From the NCBI GenBank assembly GCA_018823135.1, contig JAHJJF010000126.1, positions 78,302 through 124,158 on the forward strand: 45,857 nt of DNA. The letters run 5' to 3'. Position numbers and translations under genes: made by a program. The notes beneath the pieces were generated by a model that ran no database searches, was not told the origin of the DNA, and saw only the letters and a program-made list of their open reading frames with translations. This document shows positions 1 through 8,652 of the stretch, piece after piece. How positions within the stretch are numbered: position 1 is the stretch's first letter; each line of letters opens with the position of its first letter. The DNA comes from Pseudomonadota bacterium. Lineage in GTDB: Bacteria; Desulfobacterota; Desulfobulbia; Desulfobulbales; CALZHT01.

Positions 1-729
1 GGCGTGTTTCTTGGCTTCGCGAAAAAGATCGCGCACCCGGGAAGCGCCGACACCGACAAACATTTCAACAAAATCGGAACCGCTGATACTGTAAAAAGGC
101 ACCCCGGCTTCACCGGCTATGGCACGGGCCAAAAGGGTTTTCCCGGTTCCGGGAGGCCCCTGAAATAAAATACCCTTGGGAATTATCGCTCCCAGCTTAC
201 TGTATTTCTTTGGCCTCTGAAGAAAATCTACTATTTCGAGGAGTTCTTCCTTTACCTCCGGAATCCCTGCAACATCCCGGAAGGTGACCTGCCCCTTAGA
301 TCCGGAAGAAAACTTGATAGCCTTATCTTTACCGAATTCCGACGACTCATCCTTTCGGCTTTGACGCCCTGCCACAAAGAACCAGATAATAAAAACTACC
401 AGGATCGGAATACCGACCATTGCCAGATTTACGATAAAAGGAGTTTTGTCAGCTTCGCCGTATATAACGACATTTTTTTCAATAAACCGTGGAACAAGCG
501 CCTGAACATCAGGGGCAAAAGTCGTTACTTTGCGTCCCGTCGCATCGGTAAGGATGATGGATCCGCCCTTGACATGGACCTCGACGACCTCTTTGCTGTC
601 GAGCATCACAAGAAATTCATTATAGCTTAGCGACGGCAGTTTGTGCTCGAGGTTCCAAAACAGAGCGATGACACCCCCGACAATAACTATTATAAAAAAA
701 ACAAATAAACCTCGGATAAAAGTGCCCAC
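1..729 (-). CDS. ftsH: ATP-dependent zinc metalloprotease FtsH, N-terminal part (gene runs off the window)
   Basis: Membrane-anchored AAA+ protease that degrades misassembled and short-lived membrane and cytosolic proteins. Only the first 243 codons are here; the second AAA half and the HEXGH protease domain lie beyond base 1. Seen: a GTG start with AGGAAGAGGG just upstream, a first membrane helix (about residues 5-22), a periplasmic segment of about 80 residues, a second helix (about 103-121), then the start of the AAA domain with Walker A GPPGTGKT near residue 190 and the [13 protein letters not shown] pore-loop region near the cut. The order helix-periplasmic loop-helix-AAA is diagnostic of FtsH. 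A possible promoter lies about 70-100 bases upstream. Confidence 0.96.
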   Translation of the reverse strand, partial: MGTFIRGLFVFFIIVIVGGVIALFWNLEHKLPSLSYNEFLVMLDSKEVVEVHVKGGSIILTDATGRKVTTFAPDVQALVPRFIEKNVVIYGEADKTPFIVNLAMVGIPILVVFIIWFFVAGRQSRKDESSEFGKDKAIKFSSGSKGQVTFRDVAGIPEVKEELLEIVDFLQRPKKYSKLGAIIPKGILFQGPPGTGKTLLARAIAGEAGVPFYSISGSDFVEMFVGVGASRVRDLFREAKKHA

Positions 730-798
730 TATCAGCCCTCTTCCTGATGAAAATATCCATCATTAAATGAATAATAAAACAACATTTTTATTAGTTCA

Positions 799-827
799 TT
801 TATACTCCTGCAGGCTATAAATAGCAA
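799..827 (-). promoter_or_regulatory. Possible sigma-70 promoter for ftsH
   Basis: On the minus strand a TTGCTA box (822-827) is followed after 17 bases by TATAAA (799-804). This would put the transcription start near 792 and leave a leader of about 60 bases before the GTG start of ftsH. Judged by eye only; the -35 box matches consensus at 4 of 6 positions. Confidence 0.35.
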
Positions 828-1022
828 CAGAGCAGGAAAACTTTAGCCCGAATATTTCTTGTGTGATATCGATAGGTTTTTCAACTAATTGCATTTTCAA
901 ACAGTAACTTGCCCTGCAGCAAAATTTTTCAAAATCCAAATTGTCCGATACAGGTAACATGCTGATTCAGATCGAAATCACTCCCCGAAAGGCGGGCTGG
1001 TGAGTCCGAACCATCAGGGCAT

Positions 1023-1061
1023 AAAAAAAGCCCGCGGCTCTTGATAATTGCACCGGGGCTT
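1023..1061 (-). terminator. Intrinsic terminator, minus strand
   Basis: The arms AAGCCC and GGGCTT (1028-1033 and 1056-1061), with further partial pairing inside, are followed on the minus strand by seven T residues (plus-strand A run 1023-1029). It lies downstream of the small membrane protein and the folded segment, and upstream of the ftsH promoter candidate, so it would insulate ftsH. Confidence 0.7.
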
Positions 1062-1112
1062 CTGACAAGCTTATTGTAATAAACGAAAAATATATTCCGT
1101 AACTGAGTATTC

Positions 1113-1235
1113 AAAAAAAAGACTAGTGCAGAGTCCCAGCCCCCGCCAAGTTAAGACTGGAACCCTGTCACTAAATCTTGCCGCCCTCAACTGGGCAGCC
1201 CTTCCTATGCCAAACAGAACCTGCGGTTACTGCTT
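1113..1235 (-). ncRNA. Candidate structured RNA or complex 3' UTR, class unknown
   Basis: Just after the stop of the small membrane protein, the minus strand can form three successive hairpins: AACC/GGTT with a 3-base loop, GCTGCCC/GGGCGGC with a 6-base loop, and a 9-bp stem (1131-1139 with 1157-1165, two G-U pairs). An eight-T run follows (plus-strand A 1113-1120). I compared it by eye with 6S, 4.5S, tmRNA and common riboswitch cores and found no match. It may be an independent sRNA or only the 3' UTR of the upstream gene; the second terminator at 1023-1061 makes a separate transcript conceivable. Confidence 0.35.
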
Positions 1236-1247
1236 AAGCCTCATTCA

Positions 1248-1511
1248 TCACATCCCTAACACAGATCCGAACCAATTCCTGGCCAAATCAATCAATCCCC
1301 CGCCCAACATGGCACCTATAAGACATGCCAGACCCCATAAAAATACAAAGGTGGAAAACATCCCAAAAACAAGCAAACCGTCCCGGGATGTCCTTGCCAT
1401 ACCGTGTCCGGCCAAAAGGGGCCTGCCCGACTGAGACACTGCCTCCCTCTTTTTCACCGCGACTCTCGCTATAGCTTCAGGAGAATTTATTTCCATACCT
1501 CTACTTATCAT
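1248..1511 (-). CDS. Small membrane protein of unknown function
   Basis: Encodes about 82-87 residues. The N-terminal half is basic (VAVKKREAVSQ...) and is followed by one or two hydrophobic segments (LLVFGMFSTFVFLWGLACLIGAMLGGGL), so a one- or two-pass inner-membrane protein is likely. I do not recognise a family. The frame opens further upstream at a TTG (1538), but a near-consensus promoter covers that part, so translation must begin at the ATG at 1511, which almost coincides with the predicted transcription start, or at the ATG at 1496. The function is unknown; a hairpin-rich stretch follows directly. Confidence 0.5.
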   Translation of the reverse strand: MISRGMEINSPEAIARVAVKKREAVSQSGRPLLAGHGMARTSRDGLLVFGMFSTFVFLWGLACLIGAMLGGGLIDLARNWFGSVLGM

Positions 1512-1517
1512 TTTTCG

Positions 1518-1545
1518 AATATAACCGGCCCGAAACAATTGTCAA
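1518..1545 (-). promoter_or_regulatory. Sigma-70-type promoter for the small membrane protein
   Basis: On the minus strand a perfect TTGACA (1540-1545) is followed after 16 bases by TATATT (1518-1523). The start would fall near 1511, at or next to the first usable ATG, which implies a leaderless or very short-leader transcript. Confidence 0.5.
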
Positions 1546-1604
1546 TAAAAAAATCAAATAATATCAGCAAGTTACATTACATTTTGAATTGTCATGATTT
1601 AAGC

Positions 1605-1642
1605 AAAAAAAAGAGTCCAGGATTTAACAAAATCACGGACTC
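1605..1642 (-). terminator. Intrinsic terminator of the CBS-GGDEF gene
   Basis: GAGTCC/GGACTC arms (1613-1618 with 1637-1642) enclose a second GATTT/AAATC stem. They are followed on the minus strand by eight T residues (plus-strand A 1605-1612). It lies about 75 bases after the stop codon of the GGDEF gene. Confidence 0.85.
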
Positions 1643-1716
1643 GGGTATTTCTTACAATGAAAACTTACAGGTCAGCATTAAGTCCCTGCGTCTCTTAGCT
1701 TTTTCTCACCGTTGTC

Positions 1717-3450
1717 TCATCTCATTTCCGGAAGGAACCTTTGAAATCGGTTCTTTCCATGGTTCTTGGCACTGTACATTGCAAGATCAGCACATTTAAT
1801 AAGGTCATTTGGGTTATCACAGTCATCCGGAAAAATGGCGATTCCCACACTGGTGGTGATGCTTAACTCCTGACCATTAACAATAAAAGGCAGGTTTATG
1901 GCTCCGACAATTTTTTCGGCAATGAGCGAAGCCTCGCTGCTCTCCAAAAAACCAGGAAGAAGCACAATGAATTCATCGCCACCCATTCGCGCCACCGTAT
2001 CACTTTTACGAAGTGTTTTCTGAAGCCGTCCACCAACTGACTGCAGAAGTTTATCCCCCACATCGTGGCCAAGGGAGTCATTAATCGTTTTAAATTCATC
2101 AAGATCAAGGAACATGACTGCGAATTTTTTCTTATCACGCAGGATGTGCGCCGCCTCATGGTTAATAAGATTGTGCAGTAAAGCCCTGTTGGGGAGACCG
2201 GTAAGAAAATCATGGGTCGCCATATGGGCAAGTTCATCTTCTGCTCGCTTTCTTTCAGTTATGTCATGCATCATGATGACAAAGCCGAAGAGTTCCTGAT
2301 ATCTGTCCCAAATCCCCGACACGCTTGAATGGATAAACCTGATATTTCCTTTGATTTTTTGCTCAATAACAAAGGATTCGCGCTTAAAAGTATCAAAGGT
2401 TTTTGTAATGTTGCCTTTATAGATAAGCTTACCGCTTTCTGAAATGACTATATTGTCAATATCTGTGCCGATAACCTTTTCAGCCTCAACACCGAGAAGA
2501 CTTTCAGCGGCGGGATTGAAATAGACAATCACAAAATCAAGATTGACCGCAATCACCCCCATATCAACTGATGAATGAAGGATGTTTTCCAGATACACGG
2601 TGGTTTCCACCAGATCCCGTGAGATGCTCTCCAGCTTCATATCCTGCTGTTTGATGATCTGCTTGAGGGTATCAATATATTTTCCTTCAAGCTCTTTAAT
2701 GATATCGGTCTGGGTTGTCAAACCACAAAGATGGCCGTCCTCATTGACGACAATCAGCCGGCGGATCCCATGCTGCTGCATGGATTTCGCCGCTTCGAGG
2801 ACAGCGCTGCCCTCGGAAATGGTGATTAACGGCTTGCTCATCGCATCCAGAACTTTCATTTCATCCAGAGGTAGATTGTCCACCAGAAAACGGGCCATGT
2901 CCCTTTCAGTGAGGATTCCCACCGGAAAACCATTTTCAGTAACAATTGCGCAGCTCACTGCATTTTTGGCCATTTTGGAAAGGACTTGAGCAACCGAGTG
3001 ATCCTTGGAGACGATAAAGAGATTTTTTGACATGATCCGGGAAATTTTTTTCATCTCAATGAAATATTCATACCCGAGATTCTCAATAATATTTGACTGG
3101 GTGACAATTCCTATGGCATCACCATGATTATTCACCACCACGAGATGCCGGATCTTGTGCAAGCTGAACAGACTGTAAGCATCATATACATCAAGATCGC
3201 TCTTGCCGGTTAACACCGGTGAACTCATAAGTTCCTTGATCTTGATCTTATTGAAATCATGTCCCTTTTCGGTTGCGTAGCGGACAATATTTCTTTCGGT
3301 GAAAATTCCCACCGGCTTCCTGTCTTCAAGAACAAGAATACAGCTCACATCTTTTTCCCGCATCACACGGATAGTTTCCTGGACCGTGGCGTCCGGGGCT
3401 ACCCAGAATACCTCCGGGGTTATGAGATCATTTAAAAATTTTTTCTCCAT
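1717..3450 (-). CDS. Four-CBS, PAS and GGDEF domain protein (probable diguanylate cyclase)
   Basis: A soluble 577-residue signalling protein, probably making cyclic di-GMP from two GTP. In order: two pairs of CBS domains (about 1-125 and 135-265), a linker helix, a PAS domain (about 285-400) ending in a DITERKRAEDEL junction, and a GGDEF domain with an intact GGDEF catalytic motif near residue 490 and the FLTGLPNRALL entry motif. No EAL domain or membrane helix is seen. CBS pairs usually bind adenine nucleotides or SAM, so nucleotide control of cyclase activity is a reasonable inference. It appears to be a single-gene unit with its own terminator at 1605-1642. A short inverted repeat lies just upstream of the start. 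Confidence 0.93.
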   Translation of the reverse strand: MEKKFLNDLITPEVFWVAPDATVQETIRVMREKDVSCILVLEDRKPVGIFTERNIVRYATEKGHDFNKIKIKELMSSPVLTGKSDLDVYDAYSLFSLHKIRHLVVVNNHGDAIGIVTQSNIIENLGYEYFIEMKKISRIMSKNLFIVSKDHSVAQVLSKMAKNAVSCAIVTENGFPVGILTERDMARFLVDNLPLDEMKVLDAMSKPLITISEGSAVLEAAKSMQQHGIRRLIVVNEDGHLCGLTTQTDIIKELEGKYIDTLKQIIKQQDMKLESISRDLVETTVYLENILHSSVDMGVIAVNLDFVIVYFNPAAESLLGVEAEKVIGTDIDNIVISESGKLIYKGNITKTFDTFKRESFVIEQKIKGNIRFIHSSVSGIWDRYQELFGFVIMMHDITERKRAEDELAHMATHDFLTGLPNRALLHNLINHEAAHILRDKKKFAVMFLDLDEFKTINDSLGHDVGDKLLQSVGGRLQKTLRKSDTVARMGGDEFIVLLPGFLESSEASLIAEKIVGAINLPFIVNGQELSITTSVGIAIFPDDCDNPNDLIKCADLAMYSAKNHGKNRFQRFLPEMR

Positions 3451-3473
3451 AATGAGAATCCTGTTTGAACTTG

Positions 3474-3495
3474 AGGCCCTTGAGTAAAAGGGCCT
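3474..3495 (-). repeat. 8-bp perfect inverted repeat in the GGDEF gene leader
   Basis: AGGCCCTT (3474-3481) and AAGGGCCT (3488-3495) form a perfect hairpin or operator with a 6-base spacer, 24 bases upstream of the ATG. No T tract follows on either strand, so it is not a terminator. It could be a protein-binding site or an mRNA hairpin close to the ribosome site. Confidence 0.4.
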
Positions 3496-3599
3496 AGACC
3501 CTGAATAAGTTACAACAACAGCTTAAGGTGTCCAGGCTTTTGCACCGGGATAATTTCTAACATATTTTTTGCATATTCTAATCTCTGAAATTAAATATC

Positions 3600-5771
3600 T
3601 CAATATAACTTGCCAAAATAATTAAAGGTGCTGAGCTTTTCCCTCATCGCGGAAGGGTTCCCAATCTTGCCGACAAGTGCGGTCAAGGCGCCTTTACGAA
3701 AGGCCATGTTGCTTATGTCAATCACCCCATAGCCGAGCCCCATGGAGTATATCTCGGAAAGAACCGGCAGCAGTGAAAAGGGTTTTTCAGCCAGAACAAC
3801 GGTTTTCCCGAAAGATTTTTCAAGGACGAATTTCTCCCGCAAGGGACTTCTAAAAGCCTGGTTAAACTGAAAAAAACCTGCAAATGTCCTGGCCATACTC
3901 AATGGCGGTCTCCCGTAAATTGTCAGCCCGACATCAAGGGGCAACCTTTTCTTCAAAATACCTTCAAGGTTCTTTTTGTCGGTCTCAATGGAAAGCTGAC
4001 AACCGCGAAGTCCGAACTCGGAAAGACTCGCCAGGGAAAAAAAGTTTAAAGCGTTCAAGGTATAGTCTCCGAAAACACTCACCTTGCTCTTATACGGATT
4101 AAAAAATTGGAGCTGACCAAGATGGCCGATCTGCCACGTCTTGAATCCCATGCTGATCAATTCGTTAATTGCCTGCGCAAAAAATTCAATATCCGCCTCA
4201 TCGATGAGCGGCGGCAGGGACCAGACAACCGTTCGCCCATAAGATCTAAGCATTTTTTCCATTCGTTTGAACTGTGAAAAAGTTTCTCCGGTCAGCATCA
4301 CAATCAGGCGGGCCGGCTTATCGGGAAGGTGCTGCCTGAGCTGCATAAGGTTGTCAATTTTCAGCCACCAGGGGACTCGACCGGCATCCAGGGTTTTGCT
4401 GCGGCGTGATTTCACAGGTCCTGATTTTCTTTGCTTGTCAGCGTCCCGCAGCTTCATCTGCCGCTTCACTTTGGCCCAAATAATCTCCCCTTTATGCCGG
4501 TGATTCAAGGCCTTTATCTTTTCATCAAAACGACCGGGCAGAATGCTCTTCTGCTTGCCTTCAAGGGCTCTTCTTTCCTTGGTATCCACCAGATACAGGC
4601 TGTCGCCCGGCGCCGCCTGCACTGGAAGTTCAATTAAAACCGTCTCCCCTTCTGAAGCGTTGTTGACCGCCTGCTGACCGGAATACATTTTTTTAACGGT
4701 AAAGGCCTTGCGCTCACCGGTTTTTTCAAAATGAAGTCTGACCCGGTCACCCACATTAAGCCCGTTTTTCAGGGCAATTGTTGCTTTTTCGCCGGAGGAC
4801 TTCTCGACCTTGCCGATAAAATGACCGATATTGCCGGAATGCTCCGGCGACAGAATATCCTCTGGCTGGGGTCCTGAAAAATACCCGGAAGCCATCTTTC
4901 GGCTCATCGAATTATGCAACAGCCTGCCTGCTTCTTCCTTTGCGGCTGTATCTCCCTCCGGCGCATCCAGCATAATACGATAGGCTTTCACCACCGAACT
5001 CACATACTGTGCGCTTCTCATCCTGCCCTCTATCTTTATGGAAACAACCCCGGCTTTGGCCAGCTGCGGCAACAGATCAATGGCGTTTAAGTCATTCATT
5101 GAAAAAAGATATCCGGCCGGCTTGCCGCTTTTATCCCAGGTATAACGCCGCCTGCAAGGTTGAACGCACCAGCCCCGTAAACCACTTTTACCACCGAGAT
5201 AGCTGCTGAAAAGACAAAGCCCTGAATAACTGAAGCACATTGCCCCATGGACAAAGACCTCAAGAGGAACCGATGTTGTTTGCCCAATCCGCGAAATCTC
5301 CTGGAGATTCAATTCCCGGGCCAGGACCACCCTGGAAAATCCCATTCGGGCGAATTGCCGGACAGAGATAGAATTATGGGCCGCCATAAGGGTGCTTGCA
5401 TGAATTTTCAGGGTAGGAAAATATTTTGTTGCCAGATAATATATGCCGAGATCCTGCACAATAATCGCGTCAATCTTCAGGCTCTCAAAGAGCGCCAGGG
5501 TCTCAATTGCCTGAGGTATCTCCTCGTCTTTCATCAGACTGTTCATCGCTGCATACACTTTTACCCCGGATTTATGCCCGTGGGCGACCATTGCCGCAAT
5601 CTCCTGCGGTGTAAACTGTTTTGCCTGCGCCCTGGCGTTGAGTGCCGGCGCCCCTATGTAAACCGCATCAGCACCCTGCTCCACCGCAACCTCAAAGACT
5701 TCCACGGTGCCTGCCGGCGCCAGAAGTTCCATTTGTGTGCCTGAGGGGTTTCTTCTTTTATTTGATGACAT
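3600..5771 (-). CDS. U32-family peptidase-like protein (RNA hydroxylation type, long form)
   Basis: A 723-residue member of the U32 'collagenase-like' family. Characterised bacterial members (TrhP/YegQ, RlhA) hydroxylate tRNA uridine 34 or 23S rRNA rather than cut protein; which RNA this one modifies cannot be told from sequence. Seen: the N-terminal TIM-barrel start MELLAPAGTVEVFEVAVEQGADAVY split over residues 14-40, and the U32 signature EVFVHGAMCFSYSGLC with nearby Cys residues (GWCVQPCRRRY), consistent with an Fe-S site. A long C-terminal region (about 300-723) extends beyond the short TrhP form. It starts 3 bases after the rhomboid stop codon, so the two are probably translationally coupled. 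It is last in the pyrR-kinase-rhomboid run. Confidence 0.9.
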   Translation of the reverse strand: MSSNKRRNPSGTQMELLAPAGTVEVFEVAVEQGADAVYIGAPALNARAQAKQFTPQEIAAMVAHGHKSGVKVYAAMNSLMKDEEIPQAIETLALFESLKIDAIIVQDLGIYYLATKYFPTLKIHASTLMAAHNSISVRQFARMGFSRVVLARELNLQEISRIGQTTSVPLEVFVHGAMCFSYSGLCLFSSYLGGKSGLRGWCVQPCRRRYTWDKSGKPAGYLFSMNDLNAIDLLPQLAKAGVVSIKIEGRMRSAQYVSSVVKAYRIMLDAPEGDTAAKEEAGRLLHNSMSRKMASGYFSGPQPEDILSPEHSGNIGHFIGKVEKSSGEKATIALKNGLNVGDRVRLHFEKTGERKAFTVKKMYSGQQAVNNASEGETVLIELPVQAAPGDSLYLVDTKERRALEGKQKSILPGRFDEKIKALNHRHKGEIIWAKVKRQMKLRDADKQRKSGPVKSRRSKTLDAGRVPWWLKIDNLMQLRQHLPDKPARLIVMLTGETFSQFKRMEKMLRSYGRTVVWSLPPLIDEADIEFFAQAINELISMGFKTWQIGHLGQLQFFNPYKSKVSVFGDYTLNALNFFSLASLSEFGLRGCQLSIETDKKNLEGILKKRLPLDVGLTIYGRPPLSMARTFAGFFQFNQAFRSPLREKFVLEKSFGKTVVLAEKPFSLLPVLSEIYSMGLGYGVIDISNMAFRKGALTALVGKIGNPSAMREKLSTFNYFGKLY

Positions 5772-5774
5772 TAT

Positions 5775-6458
5775 CTATTTTCTCCCGACTTTTCTTTTTG
5801 TGAAGAAATACACGAAAAACACCCCGGCTGCAAAACCGCCGATATGGGCCCAGAATGCTACCCCGCCCTCAACCAGGGAACCGAAGGTCAACAGATAGTA
5901 CCCCTGTACAAACTGGATGAGAAACCAGATTCCCAGAAAAACAAATGCAGGGATCTCAACGAGATAGAAAAAAATCACAATGGGCACCAGGGTAAGAATT
6001 CTTGCCTTGGGATATAACAGCAAATACGCTCCGAGAACTCCTGCAATGGCTCCGCTTGCTCCAAGCATCGGCATCGCCGAGTTCGGCCCGGACCAGGCCT
6101 GGGCAACCACAGCCATGATCCCGCAGAGGATATAAAAGAAAAAATACCGCAGATGCCCCATGCGATCTTCGACATTATCCCCGAAAATCCACAGCATCCA
6201 GACATTGCCAAGGAGATGCATGAAATTCGCATGCAGAAACATTGAAGAAAATACCGGCACGAATCGCGAAACATCAACAATATTTCTTTCCTGAAGGTAC
6301 AGAAATCTTGCCGGGATAAAACCGTACATCCTTACAAATTCTTCCAGTCCATGGCCAAGTTTCACCTCGTAGATAAAACAAAGCACATTGACCAGTATCA
6401 GCCAGAGATTAACCGCTGGAAAATGCTTTGCGGGAATATTATCCTTTAAGGGAAACAT
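5775..6458 (-). CDS. Rhomboid-family intramembrane serine protease
   Basis: A six-helix inner-membrane protease of 227 residues that cuts transmembrane substrates. Catalytic Ser135 lies in GASGA and catalytic His205 in FWAHIGG; the conserved His76-x4-His81-x3-Asn85 cluster (HANFMHLLGN) is also present. No extra domains are seen, which matches the compact bacterial GlpG-like core without a cytosolic domain. The substrate is unknown. It lies between the GAF-kinase gene and the U32 gene on the same strand, with a 100-base gap upstream and a 3-base gap downstream. Confidence 0.95.
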   Translation of the reverse strand: MFPLKDNIPAKHFPAVNLWLILVNVLCFIYEVKLGHGLEEFVRMYGFIPARFLYLQERNIVDVSRFVPVFSSMFLHANFMHLLGNVWMLWIFGDNVEDRMGHLRYFFFYILCGIMAVVAQAWSGPNSAMPMLGASGAIAGVLGAYLLLYPKARILTLVPIVIFFYLVEIPAFVFLGIWFLIQFVQGYYLLTFGSLVEGGVAFWAHIGGFAAGVFFVYFFTKRKVGRK

Positions 6459-6559
6459 AGATGCTGGCTGACCGGTGGAGAGATACCAAAAGTTCGGAAG
6501 GCCGGATTAATAACTGATTTTATCAACTGGCCTGGGAGGCAGGGTCAACTGAATGCTTT

Positions 6560-7969
6560 TTACCCGAGCTGCTCCAGATCCGGAATACTCTGCCTGTCGA
6601 TGCCCAGGGGCAAAATAAAGAAAAAGTTGTTTCCTTCCTCCGTTGGCTCATAGCCGACAACGCCGCCATGGATTTCTATAACATGTTTGACAAAAGACAA
6701 TCCGTGCCCGGATCCGGGGGTGCCGTGACTTCCCATCCCCCTGAACCCTTCGGAATAAATCATCTTTGCATCCGATTCCCTTAAATGAGGTCCGGTGGAA
6801 AAGACATTGAATTTTATGCCATTCTTGCCGGGCCCGAAATAATCGGCCATGAACTCACGTCCATAAGCCACGGATTTTCTACTTAAACCGTGTTCACGGA
6901 TAATCTCCTCGGTATACTTCACCGCATTTGAAAACAGGTTGGAATACACCTGGGCCAGCAGACCGACATCGGCGTTGAGCGGAATCTCTTCACCGATCAT
7001 GTCCTTGGGCTTCTCGACTTCTATGCCGCGGGAATGAAAACGTTTGCAATAATACTCCAACTGCGGTGCGATTATTTCTTTTTCGATCAGACATTTTTTC
7101 GAACGCAAGACGAGATGCCCTTCTTCAAAATGTTCCCGTCTGAAAAGGCTTTCGAGAAAGAGGCTTATGGTGGCATGGTGGCCCATAAGCTCATTGTAGT
7201 TTTCTGCAAGATTTCTCCGCAGGAACTCCACTTCAGCCGCCACCTTATCGCATAGCGGCCCTGAAACCCCCTGATCTTCCTTAAAGGCATGTATGAGTAT
7301 TCCAAGATTTTCAAGATCTAGTATCCTTTTTTTCAGCTGATTGAAGATATGCCTGAAATACATGTTCGGAACAATGACATTATGGTCAATGTCCCGTACC
7401 AGATTATTGATAAATTTAAGATGCCGGATATTCTGGTGGCCGACTATTCTGTTATGCAGATTATAGCCGATTCTGCCGGTGTATTTTTCAAAAAACAGGC
7501 GGTCAGCTTCGGTAAGTCGGGATTGGGGAAAAATCTCAAACATGCCCAGCACATGATTTTTTCCAGGCAGAAGAGGAGTAATATCTTCGGCATGGGCGCT
7601 TTTTCTGAAAACAGGAACAATATAGGAATCGGAATCCTGATAGGAACTGGACGCCAAACGAATATAATCCGGAACTTTGCTGCCTGCGGGACTCAGCCCT
7701 TCAATGCTGTCACAGACCAGTTTCAGTGTGACACCTGCCTCATCGGTCAAATACAGTCTGCTGTCTACCTGGAGAAAATCCTTGGGCACTGCAACGCAGA
7801 TTCGATAAAAATCCTTTAAGGAATCAAATTCCTGGGCCAGATCAAAAAAGGTCTTGAGGATATCGTTTTTAATCGGGCTGAAGGCGTATTTCTTATAATC
7901 ATCACGTTTCTGGTGGACGCGGCAGAAAATAATTTCAAGATCAGGGGGTATGTTATTACTGTTTGCCAT
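6560..7969 (-). CDS. Soluble GAF-type sensor histidine kinase, divergent ATP-binding motifs
   Basis: A 469-residue protein without membrane helices. The N-terminal half (about 40-175) resembles a GAF domain. Then comes a probable dimerisation helix with candidate phospho-acceptor His196 in the unusual box RDIDHNVIVP, and an HATPase domain with an N box VYSNLFSNAVKYTEE and a G2 box SGHGLSFVKHVIEIHGG. The usual Asp-x-Gly of the G1 box is not obvious (FNVFSTGPHL). It could be a true kinase with a divergent H-box or a phosphatase-like partner. No response regulator is adjacent. It starts 8 bases after pyrR, so it is probably cotranscribed with it. Confidence 0.8.
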   Translation of the reverse strand: MANSNNIPPDLEIIFCRVHQKRDDYKKYAFSPIKNDILKTFFDLAQEFDSLKDFYRICVAVPKDFLQVDSRLYLTDEAGVTLKLVCDSIEGLSPAGSKVPDYIRLASSSYQDSDSYIVPVFRKSAHAEDITPLLPGKNHVLGMFEIFPQSRLTEADRLFFEKYTGRIGYNLHNRIVGHQNIRHLKFINNLVRDIDHNVIVPNMYFRHIFNQLKKRILDLENLGILIHAFKEDQGVSGPLCDKVAAEVEFLRRNLAENYNELMGHHATISLFLESLFRREHFEEGHLVLRSKKCLIEKEIIAPQLEYYCKRFHSRGIEVEKPKDMIGEEIPLNADVGLLAQVYSNLFSNAVKYTEEIIREHGLSRKSVAYGREFMADYFGPGKNGIKFNVFSTGPHLRESDAKMIYSEGFRGMGSHGTPGSGHGLSFVKHVIEIHGGVVGYEPTEEGNNFFFILPLGIDRQSIPDLEQLG

Positions 7970-7977
7970 GAAAATAT

Positions 7978-8520
7978 TTATGCGTATTGTTCCAGGACAA
8001 CTTCATTCTTGCCGCTGATTTCTTCCAGCAGAACATGGACATGTTCATTGGGACTGACAGTAATTTCCATGCCGGTAAAATCAGGACGGATAGGAAGTTC
8101 ACGACCTCCCCGGTCAATGAGCGCCGCCAGTTGAATAAAACAGGGCCTGCCGAAATCCATTATTGCGTCCAGCGCTGCACGAATGGTGCGACCGGTAAAA
8201 ATCACATCATCGACAAGAACCAGGGTAAAGCCTTCAACGGCAAAATTAATATCCGTCTTTTTCACCAGAGGACTCTGGCAGGCAAGGCTCCAGTCATCCC
8301 TGTACAAAGTAATATCAAGGCTGCCCACCGGCAACTCCACCTTTTCTCTGGCCTTGATTATTTTCTGCAGACGGTCGGCCAGGAAAACTCCACCGGTATG
8401 AATACCCACCAGCGCAATGTCCTTGACCCCGGTATTATGTTCCATGATCTGCAGGGCCATACGATTCAGGGCCCGGTCCATGTCCCGCGAATTCATTATT
8501 TTCTTTGTTGATTTTGCCAT
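7978..8520 (-). CDS. pyrR: PyrR: pyrimidine regulatory protein / uracil phosphoribosyltransferase
   Basis: A type I phosphoribosyltransferase-fold protein of 180 residues. The PRPP-binding loop is clear (LVLVDDVIFTGRTIRAAL), as are the IHTGG loop and the DITLYRDD flexible-loop motif typical of PyrR. In Gram-positives PyrR binds pyr leader RNA; in Proteobacteria it may act only as UPRTase. No pyr genes or PyrR-type antiterminator are in this window, so its target here is unknown. The frame is open further upstream to a GTG at 8541, but AGGGA ahead of the ATG at 8520 favours the shorter form. It is first in the run pyrR-kinase-rhomboid-U32. Confidence 0.94.
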   Translation of the reverse strand: MAKSTKKIMNSRDMDRALNRMALQIMEHNTGVKDIALVGIHTGGVFLADRLQKIIKAREKVELPVGSLDITLYRDDWSLACQSPLVKKTDINFAVEGFTLVLVDDVIFTGRTIRAALDAIMDFGRPCFIQLAALIDRGGRELPIRPDFTGMEITVSPNEHVHVLLEEISGKNEVVLEQYA

Positions 8521-8652
8521 GGGTAATTTTTCCCTGCACACTTGAATTTAGCGTAAGATCAGAAGATAAAACGAAAAAATTTCATGCACGATGAATCAAT
8601 CAAAAGTACCTGTGCGACAATAACCTGTCAAGAAAATTGCCGCGCCAGCATG

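Larger units (their letters stand above)
730..1247. other. Gene-free stretch between ftsH and the small membrane protein
   Basis: No convincing coding frame was found. The minus-strand frame at 929-1114 runs through a terminator hairpin and has no recognisable family. The stretch holds the ftsH promoter candidate (799-827), a minus-strand intrinsic terminator (1023-1061) and a strongly folded segment (1113-1235), described separately. Confidence 0.6.

Noticed and set aside
929-1114. 61-codon minus-strand frame between ftsH and the small membrane protein
   Set aside because: It runs through an intrinsic terminator, has no ribosome site and no protein-like pattern.
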